From Flavobacterium sp. GSB-24 (lineage in GTDB: Bacteria > Bacteroidota > Bacteroidia > Flavobacteriales > Flavobacteriaceae): 64,000 bases of DNA. Positions 1 through 8,253 of this stretch are shown here, in pieces; position 1 is the stretch's first letter; every line of letters starts with the position of its first letter. The stretch spans positions 1,426,001 to 1,490,000 of the forward strand of contig NZ_AP027043.1 in the NCBI RefSeq assembly GCF_027924665.1, given 5' to 3'. The notes under the pieces are model-generated. The model was not told the origin of the DNA. It did not search any database and saw only the letters and a program-made list of their open reading frames with translations. The position numbers were made by a program, and so were the translations under genes.

Positions 1-74
1 TCGTTTATGTTATTGGTTTCGCCGATGTAAAATTTTTGAGATGATTTTGAATAGAGAATATAGAGATAATGCAT
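1..74 (-). CDS. GIY-YIG family nuclease, N-terminal fragment (runs off window)
   Basis: Only the first 24 codons or so are inside the window. The reverse strand reads ATG at position 74 and encodes MHYLYILYSK followed by KFYIGETNN. This is the N-terminal signature of small UvrC-like GIY-YIG domain proteins, in which the first strand carries a Y-x-Y-I-L motif and the second carries YIG. The gene lies just beyond the tRNA-Phe terminator on the same strand. The family consists of single-domain putative endonucleases with poorly known roles in Bacteroidota. The assignment rests on the N-terminus alone. Confidence 0.8.
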   Translation of the reverse strand, partial: MHYLYILYSKSSQKFYIGETNNIN

Positions 75-96
75 TGAATGAGTATTAAAAAGCAAA

Positions 97-123
97 AAAC
101 CCGAATATTTCTATTCGGGTTTT
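97..123 (-). terminator. Intrinsic terminator after tRNA-Phe
   Basis: A 10-bp perfect stem (AACCCGAATA with TATTCGGGTT, 98-107 and 112-121) and a 4-nt loop are followed on the minus strand by a T-rich run. It sits directly downstream of the tRNA. Confidence 0.8.
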
Positions 124-124
124 G

Positions 125-197
125 TGGTACCTCCAGGGATCGAACCAGGGACACATGGATTTTCAGTCCATTGCTCTACCATCTGAGCTAAGGTACC
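125..197 (-). tRNA. tRNA-Phe (GAA)
   Basis: The reverse strand folds into a 73-nt cloverleaf with a 7-bp acceptor stem beginning GGTACCT, a D-loop with AGCTCAGATGGTAGAGC, an anticodon loop CTGAAAA (anticodon GAA) and a T-loop GGTTCGATCCC. The discriminator base is A, and the 3' CCA is not encoded. The gene is a single copy here, with its own promoter and terminator. Confidence 0.97.
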
Positions 198-218
198 GTT
201 GTGCGGTTAATGCGGGTG

Positions 219-249
219 CAAAGATAGAATCATTTTCCGTTTATCCAAA
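219..249 (-). promoter_or_regulatory. Bacteroidota-type promoter of tRNA-Phe
   Basis: On the minus strand TTTG (246-249) is followed after 19 nt by TATCTTTG (219-226). This matches the TTTG-N19-TAnnTTTG consensus of the Bacteroidota primary sigma factor. Transcription would start near 212, giving a leader of roughly 15 nt before the tRNA 5' end at 197. Confidence 0.75.
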
Positions 250-300
250 ACATTTTAAAAAAAAAATCAATTCGTATCTTCGCAGAAACAAAAAGTAAAA

Positions 301-1035
301 ATGATTTTAACTGTTGATGTCGGAAACACCAGAATTAAAGCATCTGTATTTGAGGGAAATACTGCTCTGGAGAATTTTATTTTTGAGAAAAATGAACTGG
401 AAGAAAAAATTGAAAAAATTTTAAAAAAATTTCCAAACTGCTCCGATTTGGTTGTTGCATCAGTAGGAAGTATCAAAAAACAATCCTTTTTAACTTTCGA
501 AAATCAATTAAAAGTTCATTTTTTTACACACGAAGATGTATTTCCTTTTCATAATAAATACGCAACACCAAAAACATTAGGAATAGATCGAATGATTTTG
601 GCTGCGGGAGCAACTTTAAAATTCCCCAAACAAAATAGATTGGTTATTGATGCGGGAACATGCATAACCTACGATTTTATCGACGAAAATGATAATTATT
701 TAGGAGGAGCCATTTCTCCGGGTCTTCGCCTGCGTTATGAATCACTGCATAATTTTACGGCCAGACTGCCGTTACTTACATTAGAAAACCCTGAATCATA
801 TATAGGAAACTCAACGGCACAAGCCATACATTCTGGTGTTGTCAATGGTTTCGTCTATGAGATTGACGGTTTTATCGATGATTATCGCAGAGAGTTTTCA
901 AATTTTATCATAATTTTAACGGGAGGCGATGCAGATTTTTTGGCTAAACGATTAAAAAATACCATATTTGCCAATTCAAATTTCCTTCTGGAGAGTTTGA
1001 ACCAAACATATCAATATAAAATCGACAATGATTAA
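301..1035 (+). CDS. coaX: Type III pantothenate kinase
   Basis: CoaX phosphorylates pantothenate in the first step of coenzyme A synthesis in the cytoplasm. The 244-residue length is typical. The N-terminal phosphate-binding strand reads VDVGNTRIK, followed by the pantothenate-pocket segment LGIDRMILAAGA, then the conserved IDAGTCITYDF and GGAISPGL. These are the hallmark motifs of the type III, ASKHA-fold family, which is unrelated to CoaA. The start ATG follows a -7 like TATCTTCG at 275-282. The stop overlaps the next gene by 8 bp, so translation of the pair is probably coupled. Confidence 0.95.
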   Translation: MILTVDVGNTRIKASVFEGNTALENFIFEKNELEEKIEKILKKFPNCSDLVVASVGSIKKQSFLTFENQLKVHFFTHEDVFPFHNKYATPKTLGIDRMILAAGATLKFPKQNRLVIDAGTCITYDFIDENDNYLGGAISPGLRLRYESLHNFTARLPLLTLENPESYIGNSTAQAIHSGVVNGFVYEIDGFIDDYRREFSNFIIILTGGDADFLAKRLKNTIFANSNFLLESLNQTYQYKIDND

Positions 1036-2254
1036 AAAAGTATTAATAAGCGCTTGTTTGCTTATATCGTTCGTTTCATTTGCTCAACAAGGTACTGCTT
1101 CGCCTTATTCTTTTTTCGGAATAGGAGATGTAAGATTCAAGGGAACTCTTGAAAATAGATCTATGGCTGGCGTTGCAGTGGAGCAAGATACGATTCACTT
1201 AAATTTAGATAATCCTGCAAGTTATGCCAGTTTAATACAAACTACGTTTACCGTTGGGGGAACTTTTGCGACTTCTAATTTAAAAACAAGTACGCAATCT
1301 GAAAAAGCACAACGTAGTACTTTTGATTATTTAGCATTAGGAATTCCTATGGGAAAATTTGGTGCTTCTTTTGGTTTGATCCCAGTAACTTCGGTAGGAT
1401 ATAAAATTTTGAATAGTTCTCCGACAGAAGGAGATGTTAATTCACAGCTTGACGGAAAAGGAGGGGTAAACAAAGTTTATTTCGGATTAGGATATAAAAT
1501 TATCCAAAATTGGAATATTGGTATAGATGCCCAATACAATTTTGGAAAAATTACAACAACAAGTGTAGAAGGTATTTCTGGTGTGCAAAATGGAACAGCA
1601 GAAGTAAATACATCTGAATTATCAGGTATGGCTTTTAGCTTAGGAACGATGTATCAAAGAAAAGTGTACAAAAAGGTTAGTATATTTTCTAGTTTGAGTT
1701 ATTCATTTGCCAGTAATCTAAGTTCAGATAATACAAGAGTAATTTCAGTACAAGGTGACCCTGATCCTTATATATATCCTGCAACTTCAACAAAATTAAA
1801 ACTTCCAAATAAATTAAGCATTGGTTTAGGAATCGGTGAAGCAAGAAAATGGCTTGTAGGTGCAAATATGACTTTTCAAGGAGATGGACAGTTAGCAAAT
1901 TATTACAATTCAGCTCAAAATGTAAGCTATGAAAGTTATTCTAAATATGCTCTAGGAGGATATTATCTTCCTAATTATAATTCGTTTACAAGTTATATGA
2001 GTAGAATTACCTATAGAGCTGGTTTGAAATATGAAAAAATTGGTTTGATTGTAAACAACGAATCAATTAAAGATGTCGGCATGACATTAGGAGCTGGAAT
2101 TCCGATTCCAGGATCTTATTCAAATTTGAATTTCGGAATTGAATTTGGTAAAAGAGGTACAGTTTCTTCTAATTTAGTTCAAGAAAATTACGTGAATTTT
2201 AGTTTAAGTTTCTCTTTCAACGACAAATGGTTCGTGAAGAGTAAATTCCAATAA
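1028..2254 (+). CDS. Putative outer-membrane beta-barrel protein
   Basis: The 408-residue protein begins with a signal peptide ending VSFAQ and continues with a Bacteroidota barrel opening (SPYSFFGIGD, then the NPASYA motif seen in FadL/PorV-like barrels). Alternating amphipathic strands run to a C-terminus ending in aromatic or hydrophobic residues. It resembles the Bacteroidota outer-membrane transport protein group usually found between coaX and lptC. No ligand can be inferred. The overlap with coaX suggests co-transcription, and the neighbours point to an envelope role. Confidence 0.75.
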   Translation: MIKKVLISACLLISFVSFAQQGTASPYSFFGIGDVRFKGTLENRSMAGVAVEQDTIHLNLDNPASYASLIQTTFTVGGTFATSNLKTSTQSEKAQRSTFDYLALGIPMGKFGASFGLIPVTSVGYKILNSSPTEGDVNSQLDGKGGVNKVYFGLGYKIIQNWNIGIDAQYNFGKITTTSVEGISGVQNGTAEVNTSELSGMAFSLGTMYQRKVYKKVSIFSSLSYSFASNLSSDNTRVISVQGDPDPYIYPATSTKLKLPNKLSIGLGIGEARKWLVGANMTFQGDGQLANYYNSAQNVSYESYSKYALGGYYLPNYNSFTSYMSRITYRAGLKYEKIGLIVNNESIKDVGMTLGAGIPIPGSYSNLNFGIEFGKRGTVSSNLVQENYVNFSLSFSFNDKWFVKSKFQ

Positions 2255-2292
2255 ACATAATATTTATCTTTTCTAAGCTCATTACAATTTAT

Positions 2293-2300
2293 TACATTTG
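2293..2300 (+). promoter_or_regulatory. -7 element abutting the lptC start codon
   Basis: TACATTTG is a perfect TAnnTTTG box that ends only 4 nt before the lptC ATG. If used, it would place the transcription start at or within a few bases of the start codon. Confidence 0.5.
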
Positions 2301-2304
2301 GCGA

Positions 2305-2856
2305 ATGAATTTACCAAAGAGATATAGTCTGCTAGTTGTCACAGTTTTTGCTGTGACACTATTTTTTGGGTGCGAAAGTAATTTTAAAGATGTTCAGAAA
2401 ATTAACTTCTCAGAGTTTGTTCCGGCAAGTGATGCAGATACAGTTAATATAAAATATACAGATTCTGGACGTATTTCAGGTATTTTAATAAGTCCTAAAA
2501 TGCTGGATTATTCGAATCTTGATTTTCCTTTCACAGAATTTCCTAAAGGATTAGATGTTACTTTATATGACAAAAAGCAAAAGCGTACCTTTATAAGAGG
2601 AAATTATGCGGTTTCGTATAAAAATACAGGGATTATTGATTTGATAGGAAAAGTAAAAATCACCTCTGAAGCTGGACAGGTTTTGGAAACGGAGCAATTG
2701 TACTTCGATCAGAAAAATGAATGGTTTTATACCGAAAGAAAATTTAAACTTACCGATAAAAAAGGAGTTTCTCACGGTCAGGGAATAGATTTTAGTAAAG
2801 ATTTTAAAGTGATTAATTCGCAGCGAATAAGCGGCGAAATTGAATCTGAAGAATAA
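2305..2856 (+). CDS. lptC: LPS export ABC transporter periplasmic protein LptC
   Basis: The 183-residue protein starts with a membrane or lipoprotein-type signal (LFFGCESNF, lipobox-like). It then carries the LptC/OstA-like beta-jellyroll: a strand containing YTDSGRISGIL, the segment FPKGLDVTLYD, YAVSYKNTGIIDLIGKVKI, and the late strand LETEQLYFDQKNEWFYTE. LptC passes lipopolysaccharide from the LptBFG pump to the periplasmic LptA bridge. In Bacteroidota it is often a predicted lipoprotein-like protein with low sequence identity. The neighbouring outer-membrane protein and membrane proteins fit an envelope operon. Confidence 0.88.
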   Translation: MNLPKRYSLLVVTVFAVTLFFGCESNFKDVQKINFSEFVPASDADTVNIKYTDSGRISGILISPKMLDYSNLDFPFTEFPKGLDVTLYDKKQKRTFIRGNYAVSYKNTGIIDLIGKVKITSEAGQVLETEQLYFDQKNEWFYTERKFKLTDKKGVSHGQGIDFSKDFKVINSQRISGEIESEE

Positions 2857-2865
2857 AAATATATC

Positions 2866-3060
2866 ATGGGTTATTTAAAATATACACAATTTATCTATAT
2901 CGCATTTGCACTTTTTTTTGCTTATGATGGTATAATGAAACTAAACGAAGGAGATGAAAGTTATCCCTTCTACTTTGTAATCGCAGGAATGGCTATTTTT
3001 ATGTTTTTCTTTAGAAGAAGGTTTCTTAATAAATACGATAACCGTAACAAAAAACAATAA
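2866..3060 (+). CDS. Small two-TM membrane protein, unknown function
   Basis: This 64-residue protein has two hydrophobic segments (around residues 6-22 and 35-50) separated by a short acidic loop, and a basic tail RRRFLNKYDNRNKK. The stop is 2 nt before the next start and the upstream gap from lptC is 9 nt, so it belongs to the same operon. I do not recognise a named family. The tight spacing supports a real gene rather than chance. Confidence 0.75.
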   Translation: MGYLKYTQFIYIAFALFFAYDGIMKLNEGDESYPFYFVIAGMAIFMFFFRRRFLNKYDNRNKKQ

Positions 3061-3062
3061 AA

Positions 3063-4319
3063 ATGGAAATTAGTATTATAATAATATGTTTAATACTAGC
3101 AGCCTTTTTCTCTGGAATGGAAATCGCGTTTATTTCCTCCAACAAAATTTACCTCGAAATAGAAAAGAAACAAGACGATTTCTTGTCTCGAATCTTAACT
3201 AAACTTACCGAAAATCCATCCAAATTTATTGCGGCCATGCTTATTGGCAACAATGTCGCTTTGGTTGTTTATGGCTTTTTTATGGGCGATCTGATTTTGA
3301 ATTGGATGGCGCATTTTGGTCTTGTTTTTTCGGATTGGTGGAATGTTCTTGTTCAAACTCTGCTTGCCACATTTGTGGTTCTGTTAACTTCAGAATTTTT
3401 CCCTAAAGTATTTTTTCAGATTTATGCGAATTCTTTAATTAAGATTCTCGCTCTTCCGGCCTATTTATTTTACCGATTATTTTATTACATTTCAACTTTC
3501 TTTATTTGGATTGCAGATTTTGTGCTGAGTAAATTTTTTAAAACAGAAGGAAATCAGATTCAATTATTTAGCAGGATTGAACTTGGAAATTATATTACAG
3601 AACAAATGAGCACGGTTGAAGAAGATGAAGAAGTAGATTCTGAAATTCAGATTTTTCAAAATGCTCTGGAGTTTTCAGGTGTAAAAGCACGCGATATAAT
3701 GACACCTAGAACAGAAATTGTAGACATAGATTTGTTTGATACAGTTGATGACCTTAAAGCGTTATTTGTCGAAACAGGATATTCTAAAATTATCATTAGC
3801 CAGAATTCTTTAGACGATATAGTGGGTTATGTGCATTCGTTTGATTTATTCAAAAAACCAGCGACAATAAAATCGGTTTTGATGACAGTTGAGTTTGTTC
3901 CTGAAACAATTTTAATAAAAGATGTTTTGACTTTATTGATTAAAAAACGTAAAAATGTCGCAGTTGTCTTAGATGAATATGGCGGAACTTCTGGAATAAT
4001 TACAATTGAAGATATTGTCGAAGAACTTTTTGGTGAAATTGAAGATGAACATGATTTAGATGAAGAATTAATTGAAGAAGAAATAGGCGAAGGCAAGTAT
4101 TTGTTTTCGACAAGATTAGATGTTGAATATTTAAATGAAACCTATAAATTGATGATTCCTGAGGAAGATTCTTATGGAACTTTAGGAGGTTTTATTGTAA
4201 ATCATACAAAAGAAATCCCACAAAAAGGAGATAAAATTGTAATAGATAAGTACCATTTTTTTATAAAAGAGGCGTCAAATAAGAAAATAGAACTAGTCAA
4301 ATTGACAATTAAAGATTGA
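3063..4319 (+). CDS. CNNM/CorC-HlyC family membrane protein (DUF21, CBS pair, transporter-associated domain)
   Basis: In order the 418-residue protein has an N-terminal DUF21 transmembrane domain with FFSGMEIAFISSNK and the AAMLIGNNVALVVYG motif, and further hydrophobic helices to about residue 155. A CBS pair follows (ARDIMTPRTEIV, then VAVVLDEYGGTSGIITIEDIVEELFGEI), and a C-terminal CorC_HlyC domain contains DSYGTLGGFIV. Such proteins are linked to Mg2+/Co2+ handling. The gliding protein GldE is a Flavobacterium relative, but the lptC neighbourhood differs from what I would expect for gldE, so I leave it unnamed. Confidence 0.88.
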   Translation: MEISIIIICLILAAFFSGMEIAFISSNKIYLEIEKKQDDFLSRILTKLTENPSKFIAAMLIGNNVALVVYGFFMGDLILNWMAHFGLVFSDWWNVLVQTLLATFVVLLTSEFFPKVFFQIYANSLIKILALPAYLFYRLFYYISTFFIWIADFVLSKFFKTEGNQIQLFSRIELGNYITEQMSTVEEDEEVDSEIQIFQNALEFSGVKARDIMTPRTEIVDIDLFDTVDDLKALFVETGYSKIIISQNSLDDIVGYVHSFDLFKKPATIKSVLMTVEFVPETILIKDVLTLLIKKRKNVAVVLDEYGGTSGIITIEDIVEELFGEIEDEHDLDEELIEEEIGEGKYLFSTRLDVEYLNETYKLMIPEEDSYGTLGGFIVNHTKEIPQKGDKIVIDKYHFFIKEASNKKIELVKLTIKD

Positions 4320-4388
4320 TTTTTTAAATTATTAAAAAAAAATGTGTAAAATAAAACGCTAGTTGTATTGTTATTAACTAGATAATTG

Positions 4389-4396
4389 TATTTTCG
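4389..4396 (+). promoter_or_regulatory. -7 element upstream of the PpiD-like gene
   Basis: TATTTTCG resembles TAnnTTTG with one change. An ATTG lies about 18 nt upstream, in the -33 position. The predicted leader to the ATG is about 25 nt. Confidence 0.5.
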
Positions 4397-4426
4397 CAAA
4401 CTGAATATAAAATTAACGATAATAAA

Positions 4427-6526
4427 ATGGCAGTTTTAGCAAAAATTAGACAGCGTTCCGCTTTATTGATAGGAGTTATTGCACTTGCATTATTTGCATT
4501 TATAATACAAGATCTATTTACAAGAGGAACATTTGGTCAAAGTTCAAAAGATGTAGGAAGCATCGACGGAAAAGATATTTCATTTGAAGACTTTAGAGTT
4601 AAAGTTAGTAATGTTGAAAAAAGTGGGCAAGGTATTACTTCCACTGAAGCTGCAAACAGAGTTTGGGATCAAGAAGTTTCAATCGCTTTATTGTCATCAC
4701 AATTTGATAAATTAGGATTGAGAGTAGGTGAAAAACACTTATTAGAAGTTTTAAAATCAGATCCAAACATTGGTAAAAACCCAATGTTCTTAAATGCAGC
4801 AGGAATTTTTGATGTAGTTAAATTTAAAGATTACTTCAAATCAAATCCAGAAGCAGCACAATACATCGCTCAAAAAGAGAAAGATGCAGAATTGAACGCA
4901 AAGTTTCAAATCTATAATACTTTAGTTAAATCAGGACTTTACACAACTGCTAGTGAAGGAAAGTTAAAGTATGAAATGGAAGCTAATAAAGTAAGCTTTG
5001 CTTATGCTGCAGCTCCTTACTCTTCTATTAAAGATAGTGAAGTAAAAATTTCTGATTCAGAAATTGTAGATTATATGAAGAAAAACGAGAAAAAATTCAA
5101 AGCGGATGCAACTCGTGAAATTCAATATGTTCTAGTAGAAGATAAAGCTTCTAAAGAAGATGAAGCTGAAATTAAATCAAAATTAAATGCATTATTGTCA
5201 GGAAGTGTTGTTTACAATGCTAAAACAGGTAAAAATGATACATTGCCAGGTTTTAGAACTGCAACAAATATCGCTGAATTTGTAAACGCAAATTCTGATG
5301 TTCCTTACGATTCTACTTATGTTCCTAAAAATGCTTTACCAGCTGTAGATGCTGATAAATTATTCAGTTTACCAGCTGGAGCAATTTACGGTCCATATGT
5401 TTACGGAAGATACTATGCAATTTCTAAATCTCAAGGATTTAAAGCTGGAGTTAACGCAAAAGCTAGTCATATTTTAATTGCATACGAAGGTTCTCAGACA
5501 CCATCACCAAAAGAAAAAAGAACTAAAGAAGAAGCAAAAGCTAAAGCTGAAGAAATCTTAGCTCAAGTTCAAGCTAATCCAGATAGTTTTATGATGTTGG
5601 CTTTTACAAGTTCTGATGATTCATCTGCACAACAAGGTGGTGATTTAGGATATTTTGGTCAAAACCAAATGGTAAAACCATTCAATGATTTTGTATTCAA
5701 TAACGGAATTGGTAAAGTTGGTTTAGTAGAAACTCCTTTCGGATTTCACATTATCAAAATTACAGACAAACAAGACGGAATTCGTTTAGCTACAATTGCT
5801 CAAAAAATTGAGCCTTCTGAAGCTACATCTGATAAAGTATTTACTTTGGCAACTAAATTCGAAATGGATGCTGCTGACAAAGATTTCAATGCTGCAGCAA
5901 AAGAATTAGGTTTAAAAGTTGCTCAGCCTGTAAATGCTAAAGCTATGGATGAAGCTTTTGGACCATTAGGAAACCAACGTAACATTGTAAGATGGGCTTT
6001 TGACAAAGAAACAAGCAAAGGAGACGTAAAACGTTTTGAAATTGCAAATATCGGACACGTTATCGCTCAATATAAAGGTGAAAACAAATCAGGTTTAGTT
6101 TCAGTTACAATGGCAAGACCTTACGTAGAGCCAATCTTGAAAAACAAGAAAAAAGCTGAATTATTAAAAGCAAAAATGACAGGTTCAAGTATTGAAGCTA
6201 TCGCTAAAGCAGCTGGAGTTGCTGTTCAACAAGCAACTGATGTAACTTTAGATAATCCAGTATTACCAGGTGGAGTTGGACAAGAGCCAAGAGTTGTTGG
6301 AAATGCATTTGCTTTAACTGCAAATAAAATTTCTGCTCCAATTGAAGGAAACACGGGAGTATATGTTGTTAAAAACATTAAAACGGTAAAAGCTCCTGCA
6401 ATTGCTAATCACGCTGCTTATGTAGAGAAAGTAAAAGCTCAAAGCGCAAATGATGCTAGCAGAGTATTACCAGCGTTGAAAAACAATGCAAAAATTGAAG
6501 ATAACAGATTACAATTCAATTACTAG
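4427..6526 (+). CDS. PpiD/SurA-like peptidyl-prolyl isomerase, membrane-anchored periplasmic chaperone
   Basis: The 699-residue protein has one N-terminal transmembrane helix (residues about 13-33), a SurA-N/PpiD-type chaperone region, and a parvulin rotamase domain near residues 340-450. The parvulin domain contains KASHILIAYEG and later GGDLGYFGQNQMVKPF and TPFGFHIIKI. An Ala/Lys-rich C-terminal chaperone region follows. The architecture matches PpiD-type proteins that help newly exported envelope proteins fold. It has its own promoter and a strong terminator, so it appears monocistronic. Confidence 0.9.
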   Translation: MAVLAKIRQRSALLIGVIALALFAFIIQDLFTRGTFGQSSKDVGSIDGKDISFEDFRVKVSNVEKSGQGITSTEAANRVWDQEVSIALLSSQFDKLGLRVGEKHLLEVLKSDPNIGKNPMFLNAAGIFDVVKFKDYFKSNPEAAQYIAQKEKDAELNAKFQIYNTLVKSGLYTTASEGKLKYEMEANKVSFAYAAAPYSSIKDSEVKISDSEIVDYMKKNEKKFKADATREIQYVLVEDKASKEDEAEIKSKLNALLSGSVVYNAKTGKNDTLPGFRTATNIAEFVNANSDVPYDSTYVPKNALPAVDADKLFSLPAGAIYGPYVYGRYYAISKSQGFKAGVNAKASHILIAYEGSQTPSPKEKRTKEEAKAKAEEILAQVQANPDSFMMLAFTSSDDSSAQQGGDLGYFGQNQMVKPFNDFVFNNGIGKVGLVETPFGFHIIKITDKQDGIRLATIAQKIEPSEATSDKVFTLATKFEMDAADKDFNAAAKELGLKVAQPVNAKAMDEAFGPLGNQRNIVRWAFDKETSKGDVKRFEIANIGHVIAQYKGENKSGLVSVTMARPYVEPILKNKKKAELLKAKMTGSSIEAIAKAAGVAVQQATDVTLDNPVLPGGVGQEPRVVGNAFALTANKISAPIEGNTGVYVVKNIKTVKAPAIANHAAYVEKVKAQSANDASRVLPALKNNAKIEDNRLQFNY

Positions 6527-6547
6527 TAAATAGTAACTAATACCATA

Positions 6548-6590
6548 AAAACCCGAAACGTCATTAAGATGTTTCGGGTTTTCTTTTTTT
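6548..6590 (+). terminator. Intrinsic terminator of the PpiD-like gene
   Basis: An 11-bp perfect stem (AAACCCGAAAC with GTTTCGGGTTT) and a 12-nt loop are followed by a T-rich run. Confidence 0.9.
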
Positions 6591-6805
6591 TATTGAAAAC
6601 TAAATAATTCTATTTTGTAATATTTTTTTGTTAATTATCTTATAGTATATAGGAATAATCGAAATTTAATTTAAAAAATTTGTGATATTCAAATTATTAC
6701 AGTTAATTTGTCCAGAATTTAAAATTTAACATATTTTTAGCGTTTAAATTACTGTTAGAAAGACAATTAAAACAAAAATTAAATATTTTACTAAATAAAC
6801 ATTTA

Positions 6806-7249
6806 ATGTTTTTTACTTTAAAAATTTTTAAAAAGAAGCCAAGAGTATATACCAAAATTGAGAGTCATATCTTTGGGATTATTACCGAGCTTTTAAAAGT
6901 TAGCAGTACCGACATCAATGTTGATGAATTGGGTGGAAAGTATTATTTGAGTAACGAAGAACAGCATTTTAAAGTTACAATCTTGAGTAACGATTATGTA
7001 ATAAGATTGACCAATACACATGATTCTGTAGCCGAAAAATATGATAAGATCTTTGTTGAAGATGTTTTAAAGGCAGTAAAAGAAGAAAAGCACCGTAGAA
7101 TGGAACTTGTTTATGATTCTATTACAAACAGTATCGAAAAAATGGCTGAGCGTTTGCACAACAGACTTATTGAATCAAATGAACAAGAAAGCCAGTCAGT
7201 TCGTCGTTTAGAAACAAAAGACGTTAAAAACAAGAAAGTTAACTATTAA
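6806..7249 (+). CDS. Hypothetical cytosolic protein, 147 aa
   Basis: I do not recognise a family. The protein is small and charged with no signal peptide. The N-terminus is basic (KIFKKKPRVYTKIE), the middle is mixed alpha/beta (YYLSNEEQHFKVTIL), and the second half is a predicted long helix rich in Lys and Glu (DVLKAVKEEKHRRMELVYD). A 220-bp AT-rich gap separates it from the previous terminator. It converges on the GHMP kinase, with only 20 bp between the stops. Confidence 0.65.
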   Translation: MFFTLKIFKKKPRVYTKIESHIFGIITELLKVSSTDINVDELGGKYYLSNEEQHFKVTILSNDYVIRLTNTHDSVAEKYDKIFVEDVLKAVKEEKHRRMELVYDSITNSIEKMAERLHNRLIESNEQESQSVRRLETKDVKNKKVNY

Positions 7250-7269
7250 ATACTTTGTAGAAAAGACTT

Positions 7270-8178
7270 CTACAAAATCATTTCTTCGTAAGTTAAAATC
7301 GTTTCGTACCCTTTATTGGAGAAATATTCTTTAGGGTTCTCTTTTGAAACTACCATAACAAAATCACCACCCCAAGCTCCAAGACTTTTTATTACACCCT
7401 TAAAATCTGAAAAAAGAGCTTCTTTTATAGTCTGCATTTCTAAAATATTACTTAGGTGAATCTCATGTTTTTGAACTGCTGAAGCAAATTCTTTTAGTGT
7501 TTTAGCATTCAGAATAGCGTGCGTGATTTTATTGTTTTCGGCAACACTTTGCGCTAAATGATGATTCTTATTATTGTTGTATGCATATATTGCAGACTTA
7601 CTATTTTGTTTTTTATTCAAATAAACAAAAAAGATATTTTCTTTATAGTCAGGGTTAAACTCAACTTGTTCAACAAAATTGTCTTTTACACGATATATGA
7701 CAGGTGTATTATTCTGAGCGCAGGCAATATCATACCCACTTCCGCCAAAACTATTATTTAATAATGTAAATGCATTAATATTTGCCCATTGCGCAATATT
7801 ATTTATGAGAGTTGAAGAAGTTCCTAATCCCCAGTTTCTTGGAAACGATAGATGAGTACTCACTTTAAAACCTTTGGCTGAATCTATAAATTTTGGATTT
7901 AAAGCATAAGCTTCGTGAAGAATATCAATCAAAGTAGATTTTACAGTTTCGATTTTTGCTTCTGGCCGATTTATGATTTCGTCAAATGAAATTGTTTCTT
8001 CAAACCATAAATGTTCATCATAGTCATAACTTTTCCATTCAATTTCTTTATTTTCGCCGCTTTCAATTACCAGATTTTGACCGAATTTTGCAGGCAGCGC
8101 AAAAGCTTCTGCTCCGTCTAATACTAGATATTCTCCAGCAATTAAAAGTTTTCCGTTACTGTAAAATGTTTTTTTCAT
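7270..8178 (-). CDS. GHMP-family kinase (GYDIA type), probable mevalonate-pathway kinase
   Basis: The 302-residue protein has GHMP features: an N-terminal substrate segment (NGKLLIAGEYLVLDGAEA), the glycine-rich ATP loop RNWGLGTSSTLIN, and a segment GGSGYDIACAQ that gives the GYDIA subgroup its name. A C-terminal GAWGGDFVMVV corresponds to GHMP motif 3. It lies immediately downstream of HMG-CoA reductase on the same strand. This supports a role in phosphorylating mevalonate or a derivative. The exact substrate cannot be read from sequence. Confidence 0.85.
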   Translation of the reverse strand: MKKTFYSNGKLLIAGEYLVLDGAEAFALPAKFGQNLVIESGENKEIEWKSYDYDEHLWFEETISFDEIINRPEAKIETVKSTLIDILHEAYALNPKFIDSAKGFKVSTHLSFPRNWGLGTSSTLINNIAQWANINAFTLLNNSFGGSGYDIACAQNNTPVIYRVKDNFVEQVEFNPDYKENIFFVYLNKKQNSKSAIYAYNNNKNHHLAQSVAENNKITHAILNAKTLKEFASAVQKHEIHLSNILEMQTIKEALFSDFKGVIKSLGAWGGDFVMVVSKENPKEYFSNKGYETILTYEEMIL

Positions 8179-8253
8179 TCTATATTTTTTAGCTGTTATA
8201 TCTCGCTTCGCGTTTTGAGCAAAGGCGAAGAGAAATTGAAAACAGCTTTTGAA

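Noticed and set aside
3063..4319. Calling the CNNM protein gldE
   Set aside because: GldE has the same architecture, but without its usual neighbours (gldD, ssb) the paralogue cannot be assigned.
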